DNA from: Alkalinema sp. RU_4_3 | GTDB taxonomy: Bacteria; Cyanobacteriota; Cyanobacteriia; Leptolyngbyales; Leptolyngbyaceae | Direction: 5' to 3' | Assembly: GCA_012031975.1 (NCBI GenBank) | Contig: JAAUSA010000001.1 | Location: forward strand, 47,548 to 111,547 | DNA length: 64,000 nt | In this document: positions 29,094-37,613 of the stretch, in pieces | Layout of the letters: each line of letters begins with the position of its first letter | How positions within the stretch are numbered: position 1 is the first letter of the stretch | Translations under genes and position numbers: made by a program | Notes under the pieces: generated by a model | The model's input: the letters and a program-made list of their open reading frames with translations, nothing else | Told to the model about the DNA's origin: nothing | The model's database searches: none

Positions 29094-29730
29094 TGCTACC
29101 AAAGATTTTATTGTTGATTCTGTAAGTCGCTTGTTCCGACCGGAAGCCTGATCCGGTACGGCCAGTAAATATCCAGAGTAGCGATCGCCCAATATCCCGA
29201 ACAATCCGTAAGGGTGACTCCTCCCGCTCTTGGGAGGGGACAGATACGGGTGTGAACCGAATGCCTCGACTGCCTAGCACCAGGGTGGCGATCGCCGAGG
29301 CCCTCGCCATATGGAAATCAGAGGTGATTAAATAAACATGATTCACACGTTGTTGTTGCAGTTGATCAACGATGGTCGTAAAATTGGTGACAGTATCCGT
29401 TGCTTCTCGATCCTGCCGTACTCGGTTAAAATCAACGCCAGCATCATTAAAAAGCTTGTTTGCGTCACTCTGCGAAAGCCCAGAGGAAATCCAAATTTTT
29501 AGATCACCATGGGTTTGGGCAAATTCGGCGGTGAAGGCCTCCCGTGAGGTGGCCCCACCCAGCGTTAAGATGGCTTGGGGTTCCGGGGCTTGAACTGTCG
29601 CAATAGATAAACGGACTGGAATATAACAAGTCAGCACAACACCCACAACCACAATCCCCCGCCGCAAATGTTTACGAAGTTGATAGCGTCGCCAGGACAT
29701 TTGACTTTTCCAAGCATAAAAGAGGGTCAT
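29074..29730 (-). CDS. YdcF/SanA family (DUF218) membrane protein
   Basis: The protein has 218 aa. A basic N-terminus is followed by a membrane segment (GIVVVGVVLTCYIPVRL), and then the DUF218 core: PQAILTLGGATSREAF, DREATDTVTNFTTIVDQL and VNHVYLITSDFHMARA. The SDFHMxRA motif is characteristic. The domain should face the periplasm. Members often stand next to cyanobacterial polysaccharide genes, and their biochemical role is unclear. It shares an operon with the WcaF-like gene and is divergent from the HpsJ-like gene across 233 bases, which must hold two promoters. Confidence 0.88.
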   Translation of the reverse strand: MTLFYAWKSQMSWRRYQLRKHLRRGIVVVGVVLTCYIPVRLSIATVQAPEPQAILTLGGATSREAFTAEFAQTHGDLKIWISSGLSQSDANKLFNDAGVDFNRVRQDREATDTVTNFTTIVDQLQQQRVNHVYLITSDFHMARASAIATLVLGSRGIRFTPVSVPSQEREESPLRIVRDIGRSLLWIFTGRTGSGFRSEQATYRINNKIFGSNEHRKP

Positions 29731-29963
29731 AGGTCTTGATTAGAGACAGTACATAACAGTCAATTAGCTAATTGCCCCCAAGAATCTTATAATCAATCCG
29801 TAGGTCTATTAGCGCCATAGGTCCATCATTGATTCAGCCGAGTTTACGATCGTGTCTAACTTCCTAGCAGGTCACTGTATATCTTCAGAGATTATGCAGC
29901 TCGGACATCAACTTATACAGCCCTCACTTAGGCTGTAAGGTAAATCGTACCGAGATATGCCCC

Positions 29964-30935
29964 ATGAATCCCTCTCAAGATCTTTCATCCACTTCTCAGC
30001 TCAATTTCACAGAGGTAGAGACACCAGAAGTTAGCGAATCTATTACTAGTCCAACCACGGCAGATCATATTCCTGCCTCTGTGACGCTAATCCCCACGGG
30101 GCTCAATCCAGTAAAAACCCTTCAAATCCTGCGCAGTATTGGCTATGGGCTGCTGTTACTGTCCCTCATTGATCTGCTATATATTATTTTCCCGCCGGAA
30201 TTTACTAAGCCGATTTGGGAATATCAAACGATCGGCGATCTCGTCCGCCTAATTCCTGTCCCAATGATTGCCTTTATGCTTGTATTTTACGGCGAATCCT
30301 TTGGTCGCAAAAAAATCGAACGGCCTGTTGTAGCTCTCCTGTCCTGGAGTACAATGGTATTTGGAGTGTTTTGTTTGTTGATGATTCCACTCACAGTTGT
30401 GAATACATTGCGAATTGCCCAGTACAACAATGATCAGATTAATACGCAGGTTACGCAGCAGAAGACACAATTGAATAATACAAAAAATCAGTTGGATCAA
30501 GCAACTCCCGATCAGATAAAAAGTCTGATTCCTATTCCTGCTGAAAAAGCGGGTAGCCCAGCCAATTCACCCACCAATCCGGGAGAAGCCAAAGCCCAAG
30601 TGCTGGACAATATTCAAAAAGCCCAGAAAAAAGCTGATGAGCAAGCTTTAGATGCCCGTAAAAATGTCCAGCAAAATCTGATCAAAAATAGCAGCAAGAT
30701 TATCTTAGAATCTTTGATTGGAGGCTGCCTGTTTCTGTATACCTGGCTAGTGACCGACTGGGCTCGCCGCCGTCAAGCCGATGTGTATGAAGGAGTGGCT
30801 GATGGTACGCTGATGAGTGGGCGAAAGCAAAAATCACCGAAATCCCGTCGCCAGGTTCAGACGGCTGCCCCTGACCATACTGCATCGAGTGGTAGAAAGC
30901 AAAAATCGCCGAAATCCCGTCGTTTTCCTTGGTAA
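29964..30935 (+). CDS. HpsJ-like membrane protein
   Basis: The protein has 323 aa. A disordered N-terminus of about 50 residues leads to two or three membrane segments (SIGYGLLLLSLIDLLYIIF; PVMIAFMLVF; VFCLLMIPLTVV), then a coiled-coil stretch at about 155-235 rich in Gln, Asn, Lys and Ala, then another membrane segment (LIGGCLFLYTWLVTDWA). This layout fits the HpsJ family of hormogonium polysaccharide proteins. The C-terminus has the basic motif SGRKQKSPKSRR twice, separated by about 15 residues. It leads the plus-strand operon with cyanoexosortase A. HpsJ proteins support polysaccharide secretion during gliding in filamentous cyanobacteria. Confidence 0.72.
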   Translation: MNPSQDLSSTSQLNFTEVETPEVSESITSPTTADHIPASVTLIPTGLNPVKTLQILRSIGYGLLLLSLIDLLYIIFPPEFTKPIWEYQTIGDLVRLIPVPMIAFMLVFYGESFGRKKIERPVVALLSWSTMVFGVFCLLMIPLTVVNTLRIAQYNNDQINTQVTQQKTQLNNTKNQLDQATPDQIKSLIPIPAEKAGSPANSPTNPGEAKAQVLDNIQKAQKKADEQALDARKNVQQNLIKNSSKIILESLIGGCLFLYTWLVTDWARRRQADVYEGVADGTLMSGRKQKSPKSRRQVQTAAPDHTASSGRKQKSPKSRRFPW

Positions 30936-30987
30936 CCTCCATTCAGTTAGTTGAGCCATCACTGGAACCATCACTGGAGCCATCACC

Positions 30988-31845
30988 GTGTCACGAACCC
31001 AGTTCAGACTATCGATATCCAAATTATCCATTGATTATTATCTTCTGGCTACTAGTGGATTGGGGTTAATTTATCTCCATTTACTCTTAACCTGGAAGTT
31101 AATCAACAATCCGGACCAACTGTTACTCAATGTGATTTTCTGGGGTACGATTGTGCATCTGATCTGGCTTAGGCGTTTCAGCCTCAGGATTCAGAGCGAC
31201 TGGTTTAGCTGTGCGATCGGCAGTCTCTTGATGGGGCTGCTGTTACACAAATCCATGGTGCTAGCAGCCTCGGAATCAGAATTTATCCGAATTTTCCCAG
31301 GGTTTGCTGGTCTGGCCTTGGCCCTAGTAGCTTCTGGATGGAAGTTGTCTTTGTATCGGCGTGAATTCGCGCTTATGCTTGTCTTAATGCTGCCACCGGG
31401 ATTATTGGGACGGCTTCTAGAATGGTCGATCGGACCATATATTGAAAGAATAATTGCCCAGAGTGCGGCCTTTGCGATGCACTATTGCGGGGTCAATTTG
31501 ATTTCCCAAGGGGCTAACATTATTTTTAAGACTGGTGTGATTAGAGTCGAATATGCTTGTACTGGCATTCCGATCTGGATTTTACTTTTTCAACTGTCAA
31601 TTCTAATCGCAATGGGATTTCGTCTCCCGTGGGTTGAGATGGTCAAACTACTAGGTATTTCAACGGGAATCACTTGGTTTCTGGCCACGATGCGAGTCAT
31701 GGTCATGTCTGCGGCTATGAACCACCAGAGTAGCTTTGATTATTGGCATGGTACAGCAGGAGGGCAATTTTTTTCGACCACCGCTATAATTTTGTTTGCT
31801 CTATTTTGTCGGCATCTACCATCGATTGCTAAATCATTTTCGTGA
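30988..31845 (+). CDS. Cyanoexosortase A
   Basis: The protein has 285 aa and starts at GTG 30988. It has about eight membrane segments. The catalytic cysteine is in VEYACTGIPIWILLF. The later conserved Arg is in ATMRVMVMSAAMNH, and a histidine is in DYWHGTAGGQFFS. This order of Cys, Arg and His is that of the exosortase/archaeosortase family, and the sequence style is that of the cyanobacterial A type. It should cleave PFE-CTERM-type proteins at the inner membrane and release or transfer them to the surface. The partner gene follows after three bases. The DUF4114 protein at 27582-28399 is the only clear substrate in the window. Confidence 0.9.
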   Translation: MSRTQFRLSISKLSIDYYLLATSGLGLIYLHLLLTWKLINNPDQLLLNVIFWGTIVHLIWLRRFSLRIQSDWFSCAIGSLLMGLLLHKSMVLAASESEFIRIFPGFAGLALALVASGWKLSLYRREFALMLVLMLPPGLLGRLLEWSIGPYIERIIAQSAAFAMHYCGVNLISQGANIIFKTGVIRVEYACTGIPIWILLFQLSILIAMGFRLPWVEMVKLLGISTGITWFLATMRVMVMSAAMNHQSSFDYWHGTAGGQFFSTTAIILFALFCRHLPSIAKSFS

Positions 31846-31848
31846 ATC

Positions 31849-32559
31849 ATGCCTCATTGTGCTACACCGGATAAAAAACGCAGTCTTTTCTTCACTTGCA
31901 TTACGATCGCAATTATTGGATGTGTTGTTAGAGTTTCGCTGCAATCTAGAGTTTCGCTACAATCTGGTGTTGCGGAGTCAGCAAGCCGACTCCGCTCAGA
32001 TAATTCTTTACCCAAGATCAAGCCCTTACTTTCTGGTTGGCAGTTATCTAAGCAAATTGCTATCCCCGTGGAATTGCAACAGTCTCGGTACGATCGAATT
32101 ATTGCTGGACAGCAGTACTTGTATTATCGAGGCACTCAAAAGCTGATAGTTAGTCTGTGGGATGTCCAGGATCCATCAGGTGATGTCGGCTTGCTCCGAA
32201 ATAAATCCTTAGATTTATCACCGCTTTATCAAATACAGCCAAAAACATACAATACTGAAGCTGGAAGCTATCAGCTCTTCATTGAAAATGGGCAAACAGT
32301 GATCCATACTTGTGTCAGTATGAATGGACGATTTTCTACTACAGCCCATGAATTTCGCCAGAATGCCTATCGCAAGACCTTAGAACTTCAGCAGTGGCGT
32401 GGTTGGCTCCTTGGTGATCATTCACTGATTGAAAGCCGCTGTTTTTATATTCAAATGGTATTCCAAGGTTCGCCCCAGCTTCCCGTAGGTCAATCAACCA
32501 AGCTTGTTCTAAACCTGCTGCAAAGTTTTACTTTCCAGATGAGGCAATCAAAGGGATAA
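31849..32559 (+). CDS. Cyanoexosortase A system-associated protein
   Basis: The protein has 236 aa with one N-terminal membrane anchor (SLFFTCITIAIIGCVVRVSL) and a soluble domain probably outside the membrane. Its position immediately after cyanoexosortase A and its size match the EpsI-like partner usually encoded with that sortase. Recognisable stretches are LPKIKPLLSGWQLSKQ and AGQQYLYYRGTQKLIVSLW. A short duplicated SLQS (VSLQSRVSLQSG) follows the anchor. The role is accessory to sorting, and the mechanism is not known to me. Confidence 0.85.
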   Translation: MPHCATPDKKRSLFFTCITIAIIGCVVRVSLQSRVSLQSGVAESASRLRSDNSLPKIKPLLSGWQLSKQIAIPVELQQSRYDRIIAGQQYLYYRGTQKLIVSLWDVQDPSGDVGLLRNKSLDLSPLYQIQPKTYNTEAGSYQLFIENGQTVIHTCVSMNGRFSTTAHEFRQNAYRKTLELQQWRGWLLGDHSLIESRCFYIQMVFQGSPQLPVGQSTKLVLNLLQSFTFQMRQSKG

Positions 32560-32583
32560 ATAAATATCTTGACTCCGATCAAC

Positions 32584-32669
32584 GGACATATTGCTTGTCT
32601 CTGTATATACACCGAAATTCTCCAAAGGACATATTGCTTGTCTCTGCGTATACACCGAAATTCTCCAAA
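32584..32669 (+). repeat. Two tandem copies of a 43-bp repeat
   Basis: The units 32584-32626 and 32627-32669 begin GGACATATTGCTTGTCTCTG and end AATTCTCCAAA. They differ at two positions. They follow the sortase-associated gene and precede the DUF11 operon. No coding sense is evident. Confidence 0.9.
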
Positions 32670-32757
32670 TGTCAAGCAAGTCGTAGTTTAATTCTCTAAT
32701 TCTTCACAGTCTAACCATAGATTAATAAGCAGTACAGGTTGTATGAAGCATCTCTCC

Positions 32758-32798
32758 AAAGATATGTTAGAAACATGGCTCGTTTCTGACATATCTTT
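32758..32798 (+). terminator. Long hairpin between the exosortase operon and the DUF11 operon
   Basis: AAAGATATGTTAGAAAC (32758-32774) pairs with GTTTCTGACATATCTTT (32782-32798) over 17 positions with one G-U, across a 7-base loop. It could end the exosortase transcript or serve as a leader structure 47 bases upstream of the next ATG. No T run follows directly; the TTTTTT lies 20 bases downstream. Confidence 0.6.
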
Positions 32799-32844
32799 AG
32801 CTCCCGCATGTGCCCATTTTTTCTCCCTACTCAGCACAAATTGA

Positions 32845-35333
32845 ATGAAAATTAATCAATTGTGGCGATCGCGCCAACTGCTTGCTGCCCTATGTCTCGT
32901 CAGTATTATGGTCGCTCCAGCGATCGCAGAAGGGACAAAGGCTGGCACGAAAATCACTAACGAAGCTGCTGCGACCTACCAAGATCCCAATAATCCCAGC
33001 GAGACAATTAATGCTGTTTCTAACAAGGTTGAAGTCACTGTGACAGAGGTTGCAGGTTTGACGGTTACGCCTTTGTCAACGGTAGATGAAAACGGCGGGA
33101 CGGTTCTGCCCAACGATATTATTAACTACGACTTCAAAATTACCAACGTTGGTAATGATACGACTGGAATCCATCTACCTGACGTGGCTAGCATCACCGG
33201 GCCTGGCGCACTCAACAATGGTCCCACCCCCGCTGACCAGTATGCCTATAGCGTAGATGGTGGTACCACCTGGGTGCCGATTACTCCGGGGACCCTGGTG
33301 CCTAACGTGCCCGCTGGCGGTTCCGTGATTGTCCGCGTCCCCGTTCAGGTCAATCCCCTAGCTCCCTCCGGTGCTCCGATTCAAGTCAGACTCGGCGATA
33401 CAGGCCCCAATGACAACACCGCTGGAACCCAGAACCAGCTAGACTCCCCTGATGGTGCGACGGCCAACGAAATTCGCACCCAGGACAACCCCGACACCAC
33501 ACCGGGCGAAACCCCCGGTGTCCTCCCGGCCACAGCGGAAAAAGAAGCCGCCGCTAGCCAGCAGCTGATCGTCGGTTCCCAGCCCCAGGCCTTTGCCACG
33601 GTGCTCAAAACCAATGGTGGCTACAGTGATAAAGGCACCCCGGCCCAGTTGAATGACGATGAATTGACCTACAAGCTTGGCATGCGTGTGGAGGCGATCG
33701 CCCCCCCGGCAGCACAGGTCTCTCGCCCTCGGCGCTCACAGGTATTACGGTCAACGGTATTGGCACCAATCGGATCTTGATCGCCGATGCAATTCCCGCC
33801 AACACCACCTACACAGCGGGCTCTGCGACTTCGAGCAACCTCAAATGGGTTCCGGTCTATAGCAGTGATGCCGCAGGCACTCCAGCGACTGCCGCCAATT
33901 GGACGCCAGCCCCAGGGGCCACCGTCACCCGCGTTGGTTTTGTCTATGACGCTGCCGCCAATGGTCCCCTGCCCGTCGGCACCACCGTGACAGGCCTTTC
34001 CTTTAAGGTCACCACCACAGGCGTCACGACCACTAGCACCATTGCCAACATGGCCCAATTGTTTGGCCAAACCGAAGGCAACAGCGGCCCCGACAAGCCC
34101 CTGGTCTACGATGAATCCGGAGACCAAAGCCCCTCGAACTTCAACGAAAACGGCACCCCTGGACCGACGGCAACGCTGACGCCTAGCAGTCCTCCGGCCC
34201 AAATCCCCACAGGCGTCGCCAATCCCACCAATGACGGTGTGGATAATAATAACGACAACACAGGTAACGGCCCCGGTGGTGAAGATAACGTCTACACCGT
34301 CGCCGCCCTCGGTGCGATTCTGACAGGCCCCAATGGCACCCCAGCAGCGGTCGGCCCGACGAGTAATAACGATGACTTCTCGAATCGATCGAGCATCGTA
34401 GACCCGAATGCAAAACCAGGGACCTTGATCGATCCCGCCGCCGTCACCTTCTCCAATACGCTGCAAAACCCCGCGCCCGTTGACCCGGCTGATCCGGCGA
34501 AGAATAGCCTAACGAACGTACTCCTAGTTCCCGATGCGGCGAACTTCACGCCGATCGTCGGTCAGGAACAACTGCCCCCCAACGGCACCAAAGTCACCCT
34601 CAGCTACGGCGGCCAAACGGCGGTCTATCGCTACGACCAAGCGTTGACTAACTTCGTCTTTGAATCCGGCAGTACGATTATCATCCCGACGCTGAAGGCA
34701 GGTGAATCGGTGAATTACTCGGTATCGGTGGATCTGCCTGCCAATACGCCTCTGTCGGCGGATAGCGGTGTTGGTTATGCGATTCCGATCATGGCCTTTA
34801 AGGATGTCGATAACGATGGCCGACCTGGCACTGTGGCACTGGAACCGACGCAAAACCGGACGATCGATCGCGTCTACGTCGGTTTCTTGAGATTGGAAAA
34901 AACAGCTCGGGTACTGGATGCGGCGGGTCAGCCCGTGGCCGGACCGAGTGGGACGTTCTCGAAGGACAAAATCGATTCCAAGGATGTCAAACCCGGTAAC
35001 TTTATCGAATATCGGATTCAATATACCAATATTTCGATCGCCCCGATCGGTGCTGGGAATACGATTCTAAATGCCAACAACATCAGCATTATCGAAGATG
35101 GCATTTTGACGCCGAATACCTGGGCCTTGGATCAGGATGTGAATGGCGTGATTGACACTAGTCATGTGCCGAGTTCTGTGACTTCGACCTTTGGTTCTAC
35201 AGCCTATTTCCCAAGTGGTGAGCAGTCGGGGATTACAGCAGCGCAGGATGTGACGAGGTATCTGCATAAGCCGGGCGTGGTGATTCAGCCTGGAGCGACT
35301 GGGGAGTTTATCTTCCGCCGTGTGATTAATTAA
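32845..35333 (+). CDS. Exported DUF11-repeat protein; frame broken at C7
   Basis: A signal peptide (LLAALCLVSIMVAPAIAE) precedes AGTKITNEAAATYQDP, the usual start of DUF11 (B_ant_repeat) proteins. The first frame ends at 33780 after VEAIAPP. One more C in the run at 33701-33707 restores GSTGLSPSALTGITVNGIG and then the second frame to 35333, about 829 aa in all. Several beta-sandwich repeats follow, with Asp/Asn-rich loops such as NPTNDGVDNNNDNTG and FKDVDNDGRPGT. The last repeat reads LEKTARVLDAAGQPV. No sorting tail or anchor is present. It heads a four-gene plus-strand operon ending in a beta-barrel protein and is likely its surface cargo or structural partner. Confidence 0.8.
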
Positions 35334-35365
35334 GGCCGTTGTTCATTTCTCAAACCATTAAAACC

Positions 35366-35911
35366 ATGAAACGTACTTCGATTTTCACATTGAGCTTGAT
35401 CGCAACGATCGCCATTTCGACCCTCGCCAGCCAGCCGGGCATCGCTAGTCTCCAAAACCTTGGCAATATGATTAGCCAGGCGGTTCAACAAAAGGCCCAG
35501 GTGGAATTGTCGCTATCTGTGGCCAAGCAGGTTAAGCAGGATGACAAGGTGACTTGGCAGGAATCGGGCGATCGCGTCACAGCTCAGCCTTCCGATGTTT
35601 TGCGCTATTCCTTGAAGAGTCAAAATAAGGGCAATAAGGCTGTCAAGAATCTAGTGATGACCCAGCCGATTCCAGCGGGCATGAGCTATGTGCTCAAGTC
35701 TACTACCCAGCCTGCGGCCAATGTCACCTACAGCATTGATGGTGGTAAGTCCTTTGTAGCAAGCCCCATGGTGGCGGTGAAGCTGGCTAATGGTCAGATC
35801 GAACAGCGTCCTGCTCCAGCAACGGCCTATACCCATGTGCGGTGGCAATTGAATGAGGCGATCGCACCTGGTCAGTCGGCGAAGGTTTCCTATCAGGTGG
35901 TGGTGCGATAG
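35366..35911 (+). CDS. Small exported DUF11-type protein
   Basis: The start is the ATG at 35366 (181 aa), with a signal peptide reading FTLSLIATIAISTLASQPG. The mature part carries one DUF11-like beta-sandwich: VAKQVKQDDKVTWQ, the segment SDVLRYSLKSQNKGNKAVKN, PIPAGMSYVLKST and YTHVRWQLNEAIAPGQSA. It follows the large DUF11 protein by 32 bases and comes before the SdrD-like member. It may be a minor subunit or a cap of the same surface structure. Confidence 0.75.
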   Translation: MKRTSIFTLSLIATIAISTLASQPGIASLQNLGNMISQAVQQKAQVELSLSVAKQVKQDDKVTWQESGDRVTAQPSDVLRYSLKSQNKGNKAVKNLVMTQPIPAGMSYVLKSTTQPAANVTYSIDGGKSFVASPMVAVKLANGQIEQRPAPATAYTHVRWQLNEAIAPGQSAKVSYQVVVR

Positions 35912-35942
35912 TTTTCAAGCAGGCCCTGTGGAGGCCCCCTAG

Positions 35943-36016
35943 CCCCCAAGTTTGGGGGGACCGGAGTCGTTTAGTGGCTTAGTCCCACCGAGTTCAAAGT
36001 CCCCCAAGTTTGGGGG
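35943..36016. repeat. Two copies of a palindromic CCCCCAA-GT-TTGGGGG repeat
   Basis: The identical 16-mer CCCCCAAGTTTGGGGG occurs at 35943-35958 and 36001-36016, the second within AAAGTCCCCC and GGGGGACTTAGGGG. Such C/G-armed palindromes are a common interspersed repeat type in cyanobacterial genomes. They lie in the gap between two operon genes and may form hairpins in the transcript. Confidence 0.85.
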
Positions 36017-36074
36017 ACTTAGGGGACCTTTTCTATGCCTCACCCAGTTCAAATCTCTTCCCCAATCGTCAATC

Positions 36075-37613
36075 ATGGTTTTACCGATGCCACGTTCCTG
36101 TAATGGGTATCGTTCTTGGTGGTGCGCCCTAGCCCCGATGATCGCACTCATCCCATCGATCGCCCAGGCCCAAACCCCCGCCAAAAACGACCTCCTCCCG
36201 CTCAATAATCAAGCCAGCTACAGCTTTGACGGTGTTAATTTTCCCACTAAAAACACCTCAGTTATCCGGTTTGAAGGTACGACCAATCAAGTTTCGAGTA
36301 AAATCAGTGAGCGCTTGATTGACCCCTTTGGGCGGCTGACCGGCTGTAATGGGGAACCCCTGACGCAGTACAACGGGTTTTCGATCGCCCTATACGATCC
36401 CAGTGATGCCGGTGCGACTCAATTGGGCAATCTGACAAACCTCACCACCACAGAGGTGCCCGATCTGCAAAGTAATGCAATTCCCAAAGGACTCTCCCCC
36501 AACAACACCAATGCCAATCCCTTTTATATGAGCGATGGCGAAGGTGGACGCTATAACTTCCTGTTCGACCCTTCTAAGGGGCAATTGAATAGCGGCAGAA
36601 GCTATATTCTGGTCGTCCACCCGCCCCGAAACTCGATTTTCAGCCAGCGCCGCATTCGCATCTCGATCAATCAGCGCCTAGGAGATGTGGTTTCCTACAC
36701 CGCCACGGCCCTCGATGGCAAACCCATTTCCTCTGAAACCCAAAGCAATGTGGTGGGCGGCGTCATTCAAATCGGCAATGCCGAAACCACAGGCTTGATT
36801 CTTTCGGCCTTGAGTTTGGCCACGGATGTCTGTCAGGCCCAGGAATTGCAGATTATTAAGACGGGCGATCGCGCCACTGCTGCCCCCGGTGACACCGTTG
36901 TTTACCGTCTGGCCGTGCGCAACCTATCGAGTGCATCCCTGAGGGATTTGACGATTACTGACAATCTACCCGTGGGTTTCCGCTACCAAGAGGGTTCGGT
37001 GCAGGCGGAACTGCGGGGGAATAAGGTGCCTGCGATCACCCAGGTAAACGATGGCACGATCACTTTCACAATCCCCGATGTGGATTTACCACCTGCTGCC
37101 GTGGGCCAGGAAGTGTTATTAAACCTTGCCTACGCAGCTACTTTGACGCCCGATGCGATTCGTGGCAATGGCCGAAACCTAGCTCTCGCTGAAGGAACCC
37201 GCACAGACAACGGTCGCCGAGTGAAAGATGGCCCTGCCAGCCACCAATTGAGAATTCAGCGCGGCTTAATTAACGACTGCGGCACGATTATCGGTCGGGT
37301 GTTTGACGATAAGAACCTAGATGGGGAACAGCAATCCGGCGAACCCGGCATCCCCAACGCCGTCGTATTTCTAGACGATGGTAATCGCATCATGACCGAT
37401 AAAGACGGTCTGTTCTCGGTGGCAAACGTACTACCAGGCTATCGCACAGGCGTCTTGGACTTTAGCAGTATTCCCAATTACACTCTGTTGCCTAAACCCA
37501 ATGTCAAGGAACGCAACAGTCAATCTCGCCTCGTCAAACTAGCCCCCAACGGCCTCATCCGCATGAACTTCGCGGTCACACCGATCAATGCGCCCCAGGT
37601 AAGTCCCAAATGA
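36075..37613 (+). CDS. Exported protein with DUF11 and SdrD B-like domains
   Basis: The frame is open from the repeats upstream, but a sensible start is the ATG at 36075 or 36087, giving about 512 or 508 aa with a signal peptide ending LIPSIAQAQ. An N-terminal domain (FDGVNFPTKNTSVIRFEGT) is followed at about 290-420 by a DUF11 repeat (KTGDRATAAPGDTVVYRL). An SdrD B-like domain lies near 435-500 (GRVFDDKNLDGEQQSGEPG, then IPNAVVFLDDG). The last part, ending LIRMNFAVTPIN, is typical of proteins that dock on a beta-barrel partner. Its stop overlaps the start of the barrel gene by four bases (ATGA). Confidence 0.8.
   Translation: MVLPMPRSCNGYRSWWCALAPMIALIPSIAQAQTPAKNDLLPLNNQASYSFDGVNFPTKNTSVIRFEGTTNQVSSKISERLIDPFGRLTGCNGEPLTQYNGFSIALYDPSDAGATQLGNLTNLTTTEVPDLQSNAIPKGLSPNNTNANPFYMSDGEGGRYNFLFDPSKGQLNSGRSYILVVHPPRNSIFSQRRIRISINQRLGDVVSYTATALDGKPISSETQSNVVGGVIQIGNAETTGLILSALSLATDVCQAQELQIIKTGDRATAAPGDTVVYRLAVRNLSSASLRDLTITDNLPVGFRYQEGSVQAELRGNKVPAITQVNDGTITFTIPDVDLPPAAVGQEVLLNLAYAATLTPDAIRGNGRNLALAEGTRTDNGRRVKDGPASHQLRIQRGLINDCGTIIGRVFDDKNLDGEQQSGEPGIPNAVVFLDDGNRIMTDKDGLFSVANVLPGYRTGVLDFSSIPNYTLLPKPNVKERNSQSRLVKLAPNGLIRMNFAVTPINAPQVSPK

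Noticed and set aside
33669..34466. 265-codon minus-strand ORF opposite the DUF11 gene
   Set aside because: It mirrors the biased codon use of the real gene on the plus strand, which has a signal peptide and DUF11 repeats.
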